Positions 33,330 to 42,400 of a stretch of DNA of 64,000 nucleotides are shown piece by piece. Position 1 is the stretch's first letter. Every line of letters begins with the position of its first letter. Position numbers and translations under genes: made by a program. Source of the stretch: VXYK01 sp965221585 (GTDB taxonomy: Bacteria; Actinomycetota; Acidimicrobiia; Acidimicrobiales; Aldehydirespiratoraceae); assembly GCA_965221585.1 (NCBI GenBank), contig OZ244898.1, positions 1,364,001 to 1,428,000 on the forward strand, written 5' to 3'. The notes beneath the pieces are model-generated. The model did no database searches. It was not told the origin of the DNA and saw nothing but the letters and a program-made list of their open reading frames with translations.

Positions 33330-34688
33330 CTACAACGAAGCGATCAGTTTCTCGACACGGTCGTCCTGGGCCTTGAAGGGGTCCTTGCACAACACGGTCC
33401 GCTGTGCCTGATCATTCAGCTTCAGGTGTACCCAATCAACCGTATAGTCGCGCCTCTGTTCCTTGGCCTTCCGTATGAACTCGCCGCGAAGGCGCGCACG
33501 GGTCGTCTCCGGAGGGTTCTCCACGGCTTGTGAGATCTGTTTGTTGCTGACCATGCGTTCGACCAGGTCGCGTCGCTGCATGCGGTAATAGAGTCCCCGG
33601 TCGCGGTTCACGTCGTGGTACTGGAGATCGAGCAGGGCCACTTTTGCATCCGACAGTTCAAGGTTCTTTCGGGCCCGGTAGCCGTCAATCAGCTTGTATT
33701 TGATGACCCAGTCGATTTCTCTGTCCAGCGTCAGCGGGTCGTCCTCGATTGCTGAGAGGCAGTGCTCCCACATCTCGAGCGCAAGCCGTTCCTCTTCGCT
33801 GAGATCATGGTGGTCGGCGAAGCGGATGGCTCGTTGCAGGTACTCGCTCTGGATGTCCAGGGCGGAGACCTCTCTTCCGTTGGCGAGACGGATGCGCCGA
33901 CGACAGGTCATGTCGTGACTGATCTCACGGATGGCGCGGATGGGATTCTCAAGCGTCATTGCGCGCAGAACCACATTGGGTTCTTCGAGCATCCGCAACA
34001 TCAGCGAGCAGGCTCCGACCTTCAGGAAGGTGGTGTACTCGCTCATGTTCGAGTCCCCGACGATCACATGGAGCCGTCGGTACCTTTCGGCGTCCGCGTG
34101 CGGCTCGTCGCGGGTGTTGATGATCGGCCTGGAGCGGGTGGTCGCGGACGACACTCCTTCCCAGATGTGCTCGGCCCGTTGGCTCACGCAGTACCTTGCA
34201 CCTCGCGCAGTCTGGAGGATCTTGCCTGCTCCGGCATAGATCTGCCGGCTCACGAGGAACGGAATCAACACCTCGCTGTAGGCCGTCAAGTCGTCGTTGC
34301 GGGTGATGCAGTAGTTCTCGTGACAGCCGTAGGAGTTTCCGGCTGAGTCGGTGTTGTTCTTGAACAGGTAGATGTCTCCATGGATGCCCTCTTCAGACAA
34401 CCGTTCCTCGGCGCTGGTCAGGAGTTGCTCCAGAATGCGTTCCCCGGCCTTGTCGTGGGCCGTGAGGTCTCGGACCGAGTCGCACTCGGGGGTCGCGTAC
34501 TCGGGATGGCTCCCAACGTCGAGATACAGACGTGCCCCGTTTCCCAGGAACACGTTGCTCGAGCGGCCCCAGGACACGACTCGCCGGAACAGATAGCGCG
34601 CAACCTCGTCGGGACTGAGCCGCCGCTGACCGCGCAGTGTGCAGGTCACGCCATACTCGTTCTCAATTCCAAAGATGCGACGCTGCAC
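33330..34688 (-). CDS. pafA: Pup-protein ligase PafA
   Basis: This glutamine-synthetase-like ligase joins the C-terminal Glu of Pup to substrate lysines, using ATP. It is 452 aa. MQRRIFGIENEYGV carries the Mg-binding glutamate near residue 9, and RLYLDVGSHPEYATPEC has the catalytic aspartate. NNTDSAGNSYGCHENYCI and RPIINTRDEPHAD are shared with Dop. The frame starts at TTG 34697, but GTG at 34688 gives the family's normal N-terminus and lies 7 nt after TAGGTT (complement of 34696-34701). It therefore also has its own promoter downstream of prcA. Confidence 0.96.
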   Translation of the reverse strand: MQRRIFGIENEYGVTCTLRGQRRLSPDEVARYLFRRVVSWGRSSNVFLGNGARLYLDVGSHPEYATPECDSVRDLTAHDKAGERILEQLLTSAEERLSEEGIHGDIYLFKNNTDSAGNSYGCHENYCITRNDDLTAYSEVLIPFLVSRQIYAGAGKILQTARGARYCVSQRAEHIWEGVSSATTRSRPIINTRDEPHADAERYRRLHVIVGDSNMSEYTTFLKVGACSLMLRMLEEPNVVLRAMTLENPIRAIREISHDMTCRRRIRLANGREVSALDIQSEYLQRAIRFADHHDLSEEERLALEMWEHCLSAIEDDPLTLDREIDWVIKYKLIDGYRARKNLELSDAKVALLDLQYHDVNRDRGLYYRMQRRDLVERMVSNKQISQAVENPPETTRARLRGEFIRKAKEQRRDYTVDWVHLKLNDQAQRTVLCKDPFKAQDDRVEKLIASL

Positions 34689-34726
34689 GTCGAACAACCT
34701 AGACCCCAGCTTGCGCCGACGGTAGG

Positions 34727-35407
34727 TCAGTCGCCGATAAGGCTCGCTACTTCGGCATCGTCGAGGCGTCGAAAGGCTCTTCTCCCGGTGTCCCGCTGGA
34801 GAACCGCGATCTCCAGTTCCGGGGGACTGAGGGTACGGTCGGGGCCGCTCAGCGCAGAGACCGCGCGGCGCAGGCCGTCGGCGAGTTCGGGTGGCTCATC
34901 GAGTTGACCGAAGCGGTCCGAGATTGCCTCGGTCTCGCCACCGAGCACCACCGACATCTCCTCGTCCACGACTGTTCCGTCGTAGAGAATGTGGAACAGT
35001 TGGTCACCGCCGCCATCGTCCTCGTTTATCTCGGCCACGAGAATCTCGACCTCCATCGGTTTCATCTCGTGGGTGAATATCTGTCCGAGAATCTGGGCGT
35101 ATTGATTGGCGAGGCTGCGGGCGTCCACGTCGCCACGGCTGAAGGCGTACCCCTTCAGGTCGGCGTGGCGCACGCCGGCTATCCGGAGTTGGTCGAACTC
35201 GTTGTACTTGCCGACACCGGCGAAAGCGATGCGGTCATAGATCTCGCTGACCTTGCGCAGGGTCGAGGACTTGTTCTCGGCACAGATTGCGATTCCGTCG
35301 GTGAAGCAGAAGGCGATGAGACTGCGGCCACGGGCGATGCCCTTGCGCGCGTAGTCAGCACGATCCTTCATGACCTGTTCAGGCGCAACGTAGAAGGGCA
35401 TGTTCAT
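34727..35407 (-). CDS. prcA: Proteasome alpha subunit
   Basis: This forms the outer, non-catalytic rings and gates the 20S core. It is 226 aa. The start MPFYVAPEQVMKDRADYARKGIARG is the actinobacterial α-subunit signature, followed by VAEI and LGGETEAI. It has no N-terminal threonine nucleophile. It lies 10 nt downstream of prcB. ATG at 35407 or 35401 could serve as start. Confidence 0.95.
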   Translation of the reverse strand: MNMPFYVAPEQVMKDRADYARKGIARGRSLIAFCFTDGIAICAENKSSTLRKVSEIYDRIAFAGVGKYNEFDQLRIAGVRHADLKGYAFSRGDVDARSLANQYAQILGQIFTHEMKPMEVEILVAEINEDDGGGDQLFHILYDGTVVDEEMSVVLGGETEAISDRFGQLDEPPELADGLRRAVSALSGPDRTLSPPELEIAVLQRDTGRRAFRRLDDAEVASLIGD

Positions 35408-35417
35408 AACGGATCCC

Positions 35418-36236
35418 TCACTTCGCTCGGCGGCTCTCGATCAGCGCGTCGGTTCGTTCGGCCAGTTCGTCGTCGTCGAGGCGCCGGTAGCCCTGCGCGG
35501 TGATCGTGGCGACCATCGGATAAATGCCCCGTATCGGATCGGGGCCCCCTGTTGCGGAGTCTTCATCTGCGGCCTCGAAGAGTGCTGCGATGGCCAGGTC
35601 GGTCACAGCTCCGGAGTCCATGTCGGGGCGATATCCCAGCTTCAACACTGTTCCTGCGTGAAGGCTGCCCGAACCTGTGGAGGCATGCTCGGCCTCCTCG
35701 TAGCGACCCCCGGTCACGTCATACTCGAACAGACGCCCTTCGTTTAGTTTCACGTCGTAACCAGCGAAGATCGGAACAACAACCAGGCCCTGCATCGCGG
35801 CGGGAAGGTTGCCGCGGACCATCTGCCCGAGCTGATTGGCCTTGCCTTCGAGGCTCAACGCCTCACCCTCGACCTTCTCGTAGTGTTCCAGTTGCAGTTG
35901 GAACAGCCGCACCATCTCGACCGCCGGACCCGCCGCGCCGGCGATGGCGACTCCGCTGTGCCGGTCAGCCGCGAAGACCTTCTCGATGCTGCGATGGCTG
36001 ATCAGGTTCCCAGAGGTAGCTCGGCGGTCGCCTGCAAGAAGCACACCGTCCGCATAGCGCAGCGCAACACAGGTTGTGCCGTGCCGATAGTCCCCAGCCG
36101 GGACCTTGGCATCGAAGTAGGAGCCTTCGGGCGAGGTCTGGTTCTCGAAACCGCTTCTCTTCAGCAGTTCCGCGAAGTTCGGGCCTGGGTCCTCGGGTGG
36201 AGGGAACAGCGGAAGATTCACCTCGGGCCGCTCCAA
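35418..36236 (-). CDS. prcB: Proteasome beta subunit
   Basis: This is the catalytic ring subunit. It is 272 aa, with a ~53-residue propeptide removed at HG|TTCVALRY to expose Thr54 as the N-terminal nucleophile. The lysine (SIEKVFA) and aspartate (LLAGDRRATSGN) of the active site follow. SGSGSLHAGTVLK and EDSATGGPDPIRGIYP are typical. I kept the TTG start at 36236, which has GGAGG about 10 nt upstream. GTG at 36221 is an alternative that shortens only the propeptide. Confidence 0.95.
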   Translation of the reverse strand: MERPEVNLPLFPPPEDPGPNFAELLKRSGFENQTSPEGSYFDAKVPAGDYRHGTTCVALRYADGVLLAGDRRATSGNLISHRSIEKVFAADRHSGVAIAGAAGPAVEMVRLFQLQLEHYEKVEGEALSLEGKANQLGQMVRGNLPAAMQGLVVVPIFAGYDVKLNEGRLFEYDVTGGRYEEAEHASTGSGSLHAGTVLKLGYRPDMDSGAVTDLAIAALFEAADEDSATGGPDPIRGIYPMVATITAQGYRRLDDDELAERTDALIESRRAK

Positions 36237-36312
36237 TGCGTCGAGACCTCCCGTCGGTTGACGGAGCGCGCGACGGAGTGCGTGGAGGGTTGGAATGCGG
36301 AGTTCGAGGGTT

Positions 36313-36507
36313 TCACTGGCCGCCCTTCTGGATATAGCTCTTCACAAAGTCCTCCGCATTGGACTCGAGCACTTCGTCTATCTCGTTGAGAAGGTCGTCG
36401 AGTTCCGCCTTGATCTCCTCGCTCCGCTCAGTCGCGGCCGGCGACGCTTGCTCAGCGGGTTCGCGTTCGACCGGTGCAGGTTTACGCCTCTGTTCGCGTT
36501 CAGCCAT
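36313..36507 (-). CDS. pup: Prokaryotic ubiquitin-like protein Pup
   Basis: This small disordered modifier targets proteins to Mpa and the proteasome. It is 64 aa with a basic, Pro/Glu-rich N-terminal half, the Mpa-binding helical segment (LDDLLNEIDEVLESNAEDFVK) and the C-terminus YIQKGGQ. The final residue is Gln, so Dop must deamidate it to Glu before ligation. AAGGAG 6 nt before the ATG is a good ribosome site. It sits between dop and prcB as in mycobacteria. Confidence 0.97.
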   Translation of the reverse strand: MAEREQRRKPAPVEREPAEQASPAATERSEEIKAELDDLLNEIDEVLESNAEDFVKSYIQKGGQ

Positions 36508-36522
36508 TCAGATCTCCTTTCT

Positions 36523-38031
36523 TCAGGACCCCAGACGCCGGAGGAGTTCCGTCGCTGAGTCACACTCTTCGAACAAGTTACCCACATGAGCTTCGGTCCC
36601 GCGCAACGGTTCCATCATTGGCACCCTCCGAAGAGCGTCGGTACCAACGTCGAAAACGAGCGAGTCCCAGTTGGCCGCCACGACCGCACCGGAGAATTGC
36701 TGGAGGCACCGGCCGCGGAAAAAGGCGCGGGTGTCAACCGGAGGTTCGCTCATCGCCGTGACCGCCTCGGTGTCATCGACGATCTTCTCCAAACCGACCC
36801 GTGCGGCTAGGGAGCGCTCCGGGCGCATGTCGTGGTACTGGATGTCGAGCGCCCGCAGCCTGGGGTTTCCCCAATCGAGTCCGTGTCGTTCCCGGTAGCC
36901 CTCGATGAGGCGGTACTTCGCGACCCAATCGAGCTGTGATGCGAGGCTCATGGGGTCGACCTCGAGGCCTGCGAGCACAGACTCCCAGCGGTCGAGGACC
37001 TCGGTCGCGACCGTTCCGCCAACGTTGTCAGAGCCGTTGGCCTCCACATATTTGCGGCATTGGTCATGCAGCTCCCATTGGATCTCCAGGGCCGTCGCGG
37101 TCTTGCCGTCCACCAACTCGAGGGGCGTTGAGAGAGTCGGATCGTGCGACACCTGGCGGATCGCGGCCACGGGAGCAGCGAAGACGAACTCACGGCCGAA
37201 CGCGTCGTCCTCGATCAGGGCCAACACCAATGCGGTCGTACCGACCTTGAGGAGAGTCGAGACCTGTGAAGGGTTCGAGTCGCCGACGATCACGTGGAGC
37301 CGACGGTACTTGCGAGCATCCGCGTGAGGTTCGTCGCGGGTGTTGATGATGGGGCGCTTCAAGGTTGTTTCCAAGCCGACCTCCTCCTCGAAGAAGTCAG
37401 CGCGTTGGGTCAGTTGGTAGGGCACTTCGTCGGTGCTCTGTCCAGGCGTCTCGGAACCGACCTTGCCTGCTCCGGTGAAGATCTGTCGGGTCACGAAATG
37501 AGTGATGCAGCTGCTCACGATGCGCCCGAAGGGGGCTGCCCGGTCGACCAGGTAGTTCTCATGGCAGCCGTAGCTGTTGCCCTTCCCGTCGCTGTTGTTC
37601 TTGTAGAGCACTATCTCCTGGTCGGGCGGCAGGACTGCGTTGGCCGCCACCATCGAGCGTTGGGCGATCAGTTCGGCGGCCCGGTCGTACAGCACGACAC
37701 TGCGGGCGTCCGCACATTCGGGTGTGGAGATCTCGGGGTGGGCATGGTCGACGTAGTAGCGGGCACCGTTGGTCAGCACCGCGTTGACAAGGTGGGTCTC
37801 GACGTCGGGAGGCATCGAGGCGGTCGAAGTGTATCCCCTGGCATCGAGTCCGGGTGTCTCATCGATGAAGTCCCAGTGGACTGTGTCGTTGCTGTCTTCG
37901 CTCCGGTATCCCGCTTCGTAGAGGTAGGCGTTGATGAGCACCGAGGACGCGGCGATCGGATTGGGGTCCTCAGTGCCGCGGTGAACTATCCCGTACTCGG
38001 TTTCGATGCCGATCGTCTTGGGTATTGACAT
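36523..38031 (-). CDS. dop: Deamidase/depupylase of Pup (Dop)
   Basis: Dop converts Pup C-terminal Gln to Glu and removes Pup from targets. It is a PafA homologue of 502 aa. The glutamate motif is IGIETEYGIVH, followed by the Dop-specific insertion (TPGLDARGYTSTASMPP) and the catalytic aspartate region ARYYVDHAHPEISTPEC. NNSDGKGNSYGCHENYLVDR and RPIINTRDEPHAD also fit. ATG at 38031 follows TAGGGT (complement of 38039-38044) by 7 nt, suggesting an internal leaderless promoter that drives dop-pup-prcBA separately from mpa. Confidence 0.96.
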   Translation of the reverse strand: MSIPKTIGIETEYGIVHRGTEDPNPIAASSVLINAYLYEAGYRSEDSNDTVHWDFIDETPGLDARGYTSTASMPPDVETHLVNAVLTNGARYYVDHAHPEISTPECADARSVVLYDRAAELIAQRSMVAANAVLPPDQEIVLYKNNSDGKGNSYGCHENYLVDRAAPFGRIVSSCITHFVTRQIFTGAGKVGSETPGQSTDEVPYQLTQRADFFEEEVGLETTLKRPIINTRDEPHADARKYRRLHVIVGDSNPSQVSTLLKVGTTALVLALIEDDAFGREFVFAAPVAAIRQVSHDPTLSTPLELVDGKTATALEIQWELHDQCRKYVEANGSDNVGGTVATEVLDRWESVLAGLEVDPMSLASQLDWVAKYRLIEGYRERHGLDWGNPRLRALDIQYHDMRPERSLAARVGLEKIVDDTEAVTAMSEPPVDTRAFFRGRCLQQFSGAVVAANWDSLVFDVGTDALRRVPMMEPLRGTEAHVGNLFEECDSATELLRRLGS

Positions 38032-38054
38032 TGAGCCGACCCTACTCGCCTTGA

Positions 38055-39143
38055 CTAGTCTTCGGCGCGTTGACCGACGTAGCAGCGCTGGTACCTGTTG
38101 CCGATTGCAACCAGGAGTTCGTGGGCGATGGTTCCGGCGTGCTGCGCGACCTCGTCGATCGGAGCTCTGTCCCCGATCAGTTCGATCTCCGTCCCGCTTC
38201 GGACTTCTGATTCGGCTACATCGGTGACGTCGAGCGTGATCAGATCCATGGAGACACGGCCGATCACGGGTACCGGCACTGATCCGAGATAGGCGACTCC
38301 TGCATTGGACGCGGAACGAAAGTACCCGTCCGCGTAGCCGACAGGGACAGTGGCGACCCGACCGGGCCGGTCGAAGGTGTAGGTGGCGGCGTAGCCGACG
38401 GATTCACCCGGGTGCACGTTGCGGACCTGCAGGATTGGGGCGGTCACCGAGACGACCTGCTGCATCGGGTTGTCCTTGTCGGTATACGGGTTGCCCCCGT
38501 AGAGGGCGACGCCGGGGCGGGCCAGGTCGAAATGGAAGGCCGGGCCCAGAAAGATCGCGGCCGAGTTGGCCAGCGATGCAGAGCCCATCGGCAGATGCCG
38601 ACGGAGAGTCTCGAACCGTCTCAGCTGTGCCTCGTTCTGAGTGCTGCCGGCGATATCAGCAGAAGCAAGGTGACTCATCACGTGAACGACCTCGAGCGGG
38701 TCGAGCCGCCAAGGTTCGTTGATCAGTACGGCGGTTTCGTCCGGTCCCAGGCCGGTCCGGTTCATGCCGGTGTCGAGGTGGATCGTTGCCGGCAACTTCT
38801 GCTGGCGCTGCTTTGCGGCGTCGGCCCAGCGGTCGATCTGTTCGAGACTGTTGAGCACAGGGATCAATCGGAGCTCGATCAGGTCCTCGGTCGAGGCCGG
38901 CATCGAGCCGATGAGCACATGGATCTCGATGTCTTGCAGAGCACGACGCAGTTGTTCGGCCTCGGCGAGTTGCGCGACGAAGAAACGACGGCATCCCTGT
39001 TCGGCGAGTGCTCTGGACACTTCGACAGCCCCTAGGCCGTATCCGTCGGCCTTCACCACGGCCGCGGCCTCGACTCCGTCGAGCTGCTCGCAGATGATCC
39101 GGTAGTTGGTCTTGAGTCGCCCGAGGTCGATGGTGAGTTTCAC
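38055..39143 (-). CDS. alr: Alanine racemase
   Basis: This PLP-dependent enzyme makes D-alanine for peptidoglycan. It is 362 aa. The PLP lysine is in AAVVKADGYGLGA, LDTGMNRTGL and HFDLARPGVALYGG follow, and the catalytic tyrosine is in SVGYAATY. The open frame extends to 39221, but GTG at 39143 overlaps the glutamate dehydrogenase stop (GTGA) and begins exactly at the fold (VKLTIDLGRLKTNY), so that start is chosen. Its place inside a proteasome cluster is unusual. Confidence 0.95.
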   Translation of the reverse strand: MKLTIDLGRLKTNYRIICEQLDGVEAAAVVKADGYGLGAVEVSRALAEQGCRRFFVAQLAEAEQLRRALQDIEIHVLIGSMPASTEDLIELRLIPVLNSLEQIDRWADAAKQRQQKLPATIHLDTGMNRTGLGPDETAVLINEPWRLDPLEVVHVMSHLASADIAGSTQNEAQLRRFETLRRHLPMGSASLANSAAIFLGPAFHFDLARPGVALYGGNPYTDKDNPMQQVVSVTAPILQVRNVHPGESVGYAATYTFDRPGRVATVPVGYADGYFRSASNAGVAYLGSVPVPVIGRVSMDLITLDVTDVAESEVRSGTEIELIGDRAPIDEVAQHAGTIAHELLVAIGNRYQRCYVGQRAED

Positions 39144-40411
39144 GGGAAGATGCCACGCAGACGGTAGACCTTCTGCAACAGAGTCGAAGACTCGATGTAG
39201 GCGGCCCGTCTCCAGGAGCATCCCTGTTCCTTGCGGACTGCCCAGACGCGGTCCGAGGCATCCCAGATGGCGTCACGAAGACGGGAGTCTATGTCCTGGG
39301 CGCTCCACCGGCTGCTCGTCTTGTTCTGGACCCATTCGTAGTAGGAGACAACCACTCCTCCGGCGTTGGCGAGGATGTCCGGAATTACGTTCACACCTGC
39401 TTCTTCGAGGAGATCTGAGGCATCGTTGGTCACGGGGCCGTTGGCGGCCTCCACAATGGTGTGGGCGCGAATGGTCCCGACGTTGTCGGTCGTTATCTGC
39501 GATTCCAGTGCGGCGGGAACGAGAACGTCTACATCGAGCGCGAAGAACTCCTCGCTGGAGATCGTGTCACATTCTGTGAACCCGGCAATCGTGCGATTGC
39601 GCGACGCGTAACGCATCAGTTCCGCGATATCGAGCCCCTCGGGGTTGTGGATGGCGCCGCTGATGTCGGCTACGGCGACGACATCCATGTTCAATTCGGC
39701 GAGTGCCTCGGCCACGTGGGATCCGACATTGCCGAATCCCTGGATGGCCGCGCTCTGACCGCGCAGCGAGCGGTCGAGCTGGCCGTACAGGTGACGCAGG
39801 GCGTAGGCCGCGCCGCGCCCGGTAGCGGCCTCGCGGCCGAGACTGCCGCCCAACTCGACCGGCTTTCCCGTCACCACGCGGCGTGCGTTCTGCCTTTCCC
39901 CGGGACCGCGGGAATTGAGGTAGGTGTCCATCATCCAACCCATCGTCTGGGCGTCGGTCCCCATGTCGGGGGCGGGAATATCGAACTCAGGACCGATGTT
40001 CTCTCCGAGTGCATGGGTGAAGCGTCTCACCACCCTCTCGAGTTCAGCATCGCTGAATTTCCCCGGATCGATGGAGACGCCGCCTTTCGCTCCGCCGAAC
40101 GGCAGATTGAGCAGCGCGCACTTGAAGGTCATCCATGTGGCGAGCGCCCGGGCCTCGTTGAGGTCCATGCCTTGATGGAACCGCATTCCTCCCTTGAACG
40201 GGCCGAGGACGTTGTTGTGCTGGATGCGATAGCCCTGAAGAACCACATGTTCGCCGCTGGAACGCTCGATCGGGAAGTTGACGATGAGTTCGTTCATCGG
40301 ACGCAGAAGGACACGACGAACCTTCTGATCCATGTCGATCGCCCTGGCAGCATCCTCGACGTTTGCCGTTGCCTCCCGATAGAGGCGGGTTGAACTCGCG
40401 GAGACGGTCAC
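39140..40411 (-). CDS. Glutamate dehydrogenase (Glu/Leu/Phe/Val family)
   Basis: The protein has 423 aa. The substrate site is GPFKGGMRFHQGMDLNEARALATWMTFKCAL, the catalytic lysine is in PFGGAKGGVSIDP, the catalytic aspartate region is IPAPDMGTD, and the Rossmann motif is IQGFGNVGSHVAEAL. The hexameric-type length fits glutamate dehydrogenase best, interconverting glutamate with 2-oxoglutarate and ammonia. Coenzyme preference is not certain, although an acidic residue after the glycine motif (VVAVADISG) suggests NAD+. AGGGAA before the GTG is a fair ribosome site. It is coupled to alr. Confidence 0.9.
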   Translation of the reverse strand: MTVSASSTRLYREATANVEDAARAIDMDQKVRRVLLRPMNELIVNFPIERSSGEHVVLQGYRIQHNNVLGPFKGGMRFHQGMDLNEARALATWMTFKCALLNLPFGGAKGGVSIDPGKFSDAELERVVRRFTHALGENIGPEFDIPAPDMGTDAQTMGWMMDTYLNSRGPGERQNARRVVTGKPVELGGSLGREAATGRGAAYALRHLYGQLDRSLRGQSAAIQGFGNVGSHVAEALAELNMDVVAVADISGAIHNPEGLDIAELMRYASRNRTIAGFTECDTISSEEFFALDVDVLVPAALESQITTDNVGTIRAHTIVEAANGPVTNDASDLLEEAGVNVIPDILANAGGVVVSYYEWVQNKTSSRWSAQDIDSRLRDAIWDASDRVWAVRKEQGCSWRRAAYIESSTLLQKVYRLRGIFP

Positions 40412-40450
40412 ATGCTTCCCTGCTGTTTGTTCCTTGGCTGTCAGATGGGG

Positions 40451-42190
40451 TTACAGATACTGTCCCGGTGTCACCGAGTCGATTGACTTGCCGCCTGCGT
40501 TCACTTCATCGGAGTGGGCCAGCGTGCGCACATAGACGATCGGTTCGCCCTTCTTGCCCGAGATCTTGGCCCAGTCATCGGGGTTCGTGGTGTTGGGGAG
40601 GTCTTCATGCTCCTTGAACTCCTGGCGAATCGAGGCCAACAGGTCGTCTGTACGGATCCCGCGGGTCCCGCCGGAGATTTCTCGTTTGATGGCGAGTTTC
40701 TTGGCTCGACGCACAACATTCTCGATCATCGCCCCTGAGGAGAAGTCCTTGAAGTACATGACCTCTTTGTCGCCGTTCTGGTAGGTGACCTCCAAGAAGC
40801 GGTTCTCAGCGTCGGTGTTGTACATCTCGCGAACGGTCTCCTCGATCATCACCTGGATCGCTTTGTCGATCTCTCCCCCACCCTGGGCCTCGATCGTGGC
40901 CTCATCGATGGGCACGTCAGAGGTCAGGTACCGCGAGAAGATCGGCACTGCGGCCTCGGCGTCGGGGCGTTCGATCTTGATCTTCACGTCAAGACGGCCG
41001 GGACGCAGGATCGCAGGATCGATCAGGTCCTCGCGGTTCGACGCTCCAATAACGATCACGTTGCGAAGAGCCTCCACTCCGTCGATCTCGGCAAGCAGCT
41101 GTGGAACGATGGTCGACTCGATGTCGGAGCTGATACCGCTGCCGCGGGTTCGGAACAGAGACTCCATCTCGTCGAAGAAGACGATCACCGGCCAGCCTTC
41201 CTCACTCTTCTCCCGCGCACGTTGAAATACCAGCCGTATCTGACGTTCCGTCTCGCCCACGTACTTGTTGAGAAGTTCAGGACCCTTAATGTTCAAGAAG
41301 AAGCTGCGAGCCTTGCTGTCGCCGGACACTTCAGCAACCTTGTTGGCCAGACTGTTGGCAACCGCCTTGGCGATCAGTGTCTTGCCACAGCCGGGAGGGC
41401 CGTAGAGCAGGATTCCCTTCGGGGCGGGAAGGTCGTAGTCCGAGAACAACGCGGAATGAACGAAGGGCAACTCGACCGCGTCGGTGATCTCCTCGATCTG
41501 TTGGTCGAGTCCACCGACGTCCGCGTAGGACACGTCGGGCACTTCCTCGAGGATCAGATTCTCAACCTCGGGTCTCGGCAGCCGCTCCAGCACGATGCCT
41601 GCACGGGGATCGATGAGCAGGGTGTCTCCGCTGCGCAGTGGTGCTTGGCGAACCGCGTCGCTCAACTCGACCACACGCTCCTCGTCGGCGCGTCCGATTA
41701 TCAGGGCTCGAGTGTTGCCGTCGAGCAGTTCTTTGAGGATGGCCACCTCGCCTGAACGGTCGGGTCTGCGTGCGAGTATCACGTTGAGCGATTCGTTGAG
41801 CACAACCTCCTGACCACGGATCAACTCGCCGGAGAGTTCGGGTTGCACGGAGACCCTCATCTTCCGGCCACCGGCGTGCACATCGACGGTGCCGTCGTCA
41901 TTGAGGTTCAGCACCGTCCCGTACCCCGAGGGGGGCTGGGTCAGCTTGGAGACCTCGTCGCGCAGTGTGGCAATGTGTTCACGCGCCTCGCGCAGGGTGT
42001 AGGCGAGCTTCTCATTCTGTGACACGGCTGCGTTGAGTTGGGCGCGGGCGTCGCTCAGACGCTCCTCGAGGGTGGCGACGCGATCGTCAGTCTCCTGGGG
42101 CCGGCGCCGAAGTTCGAAGAGTTCGTCCTCGAGTTCGGCGAAGCGCATCCGGAGTCGATTGATCTCAGCCTCTGCCTCTGAGTTTTCCAC
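40451..42190 (-). CDS. mpa: Proteasome-associated AAA ATPase Mpa/ARC
   Basis: This hexameric unfoldase recognises pupylated proteins and threads them into the proteasome. It is 579 aa: an N-terminal coiled coil (~5-85) for Pup binding, an OB interdomain, and an AAA module with Walker A GPPGCGKT at about 264-271, Walker B VIVFFDEMES and the arginine-finger region SNREDLIDPAILRPGRLD. The C-terminus GQYL carries the penultimate tyrosine that opens the α-ring gate. GTG has AGGAGG 4 nt upstream and TAGGGT (complement of 42217-42222), so this operon head is leadered. Confidence 0.97.
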   Translation of the reverse strand: MENSEAEAEINRLRMRFAELEDELFELRRRPQETDDRVATLEERLSDARAQLNAAVSQNEKLAYTLREAREHIATLRDEVSKLTQPPSGYGTVLNLNDDGTVDVHAGGRKMRVSVQPELSGELIRGQEVVLNESLNVILARRPDRSGEVAILKELLDGNTRALIIGRADEERVVELSDAVRQAPLRSGDTLLIDPRAGIVLERLPRPEVENLILEEVPDVSYADVGGLDQQIEEITDAVELPFVHSALFSDYDLPAPKGILLYGPPGCGKTLIAKAVANSLANKVAEVSGDSKARSFFLNIKGPELLNKYVGETERQIRLVFQRAREKSEEGWPVIVFFDEMESLFRTRGSGISSDIESTIVPQLLAEIDGVEALRNVIVIGASNREDLIDPAILRPGRLDVKIKIERPDAEAAVPIFSRYLTSDVPIDEATIEAQGGGEIDKAIQVMIEETVREMYNTDAENRFLEVTYQNGDKEVMYFKDFSSGAMIENVVRRAKKLAIKREISGGTRGIRTDDLLASIRQEFKEHEDLPNTTNPDDWAKISGKKGEPIVYVRTLAHSDEVNAGGKSIDSVTPGQYL

Positions 42191-42400
42191 GCTTCCTCCT
42201 GATTCGCTTCGGCGTTACCCTAGACGCGAGCGGCACTTCTGTGGTTGCATCTCCACCGGTTGGCGAAGCAATCGACGTCTTCTTCGGAAATTTTACTGCA
42301 TCTTCGGTTCGAAGAAGGTGGTTTTGGTGGATATGCTGTCTGGAGTGAAACTCACGCGCGCGGGTGGCACCCGCGTCTACACACGAGGTCGCGACGACTA
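42191..42400. promoter_or_regulatory. Divergent region between mpa and ferredoxin genes
   Basis: This 210-nt gap carries the mpa -10 (42217-42222, minus strand) and ribosome site (42195-42200). An 8-bp inverted repeat CTTCTTCG (42279-42286)/CGAAGAAG (42310-42317) has a 23-nt spacer in an AT-richer patch. The repeat could be an operator or a hairpin for either side. Confidence 0.4.

Noticed and set aside
39461..40393. 310-codon plus-strand frame opposite glutamate dehydrogenase
   Set aside because: No family sequence; the real gene on the minus strand has all catalytic blocks.
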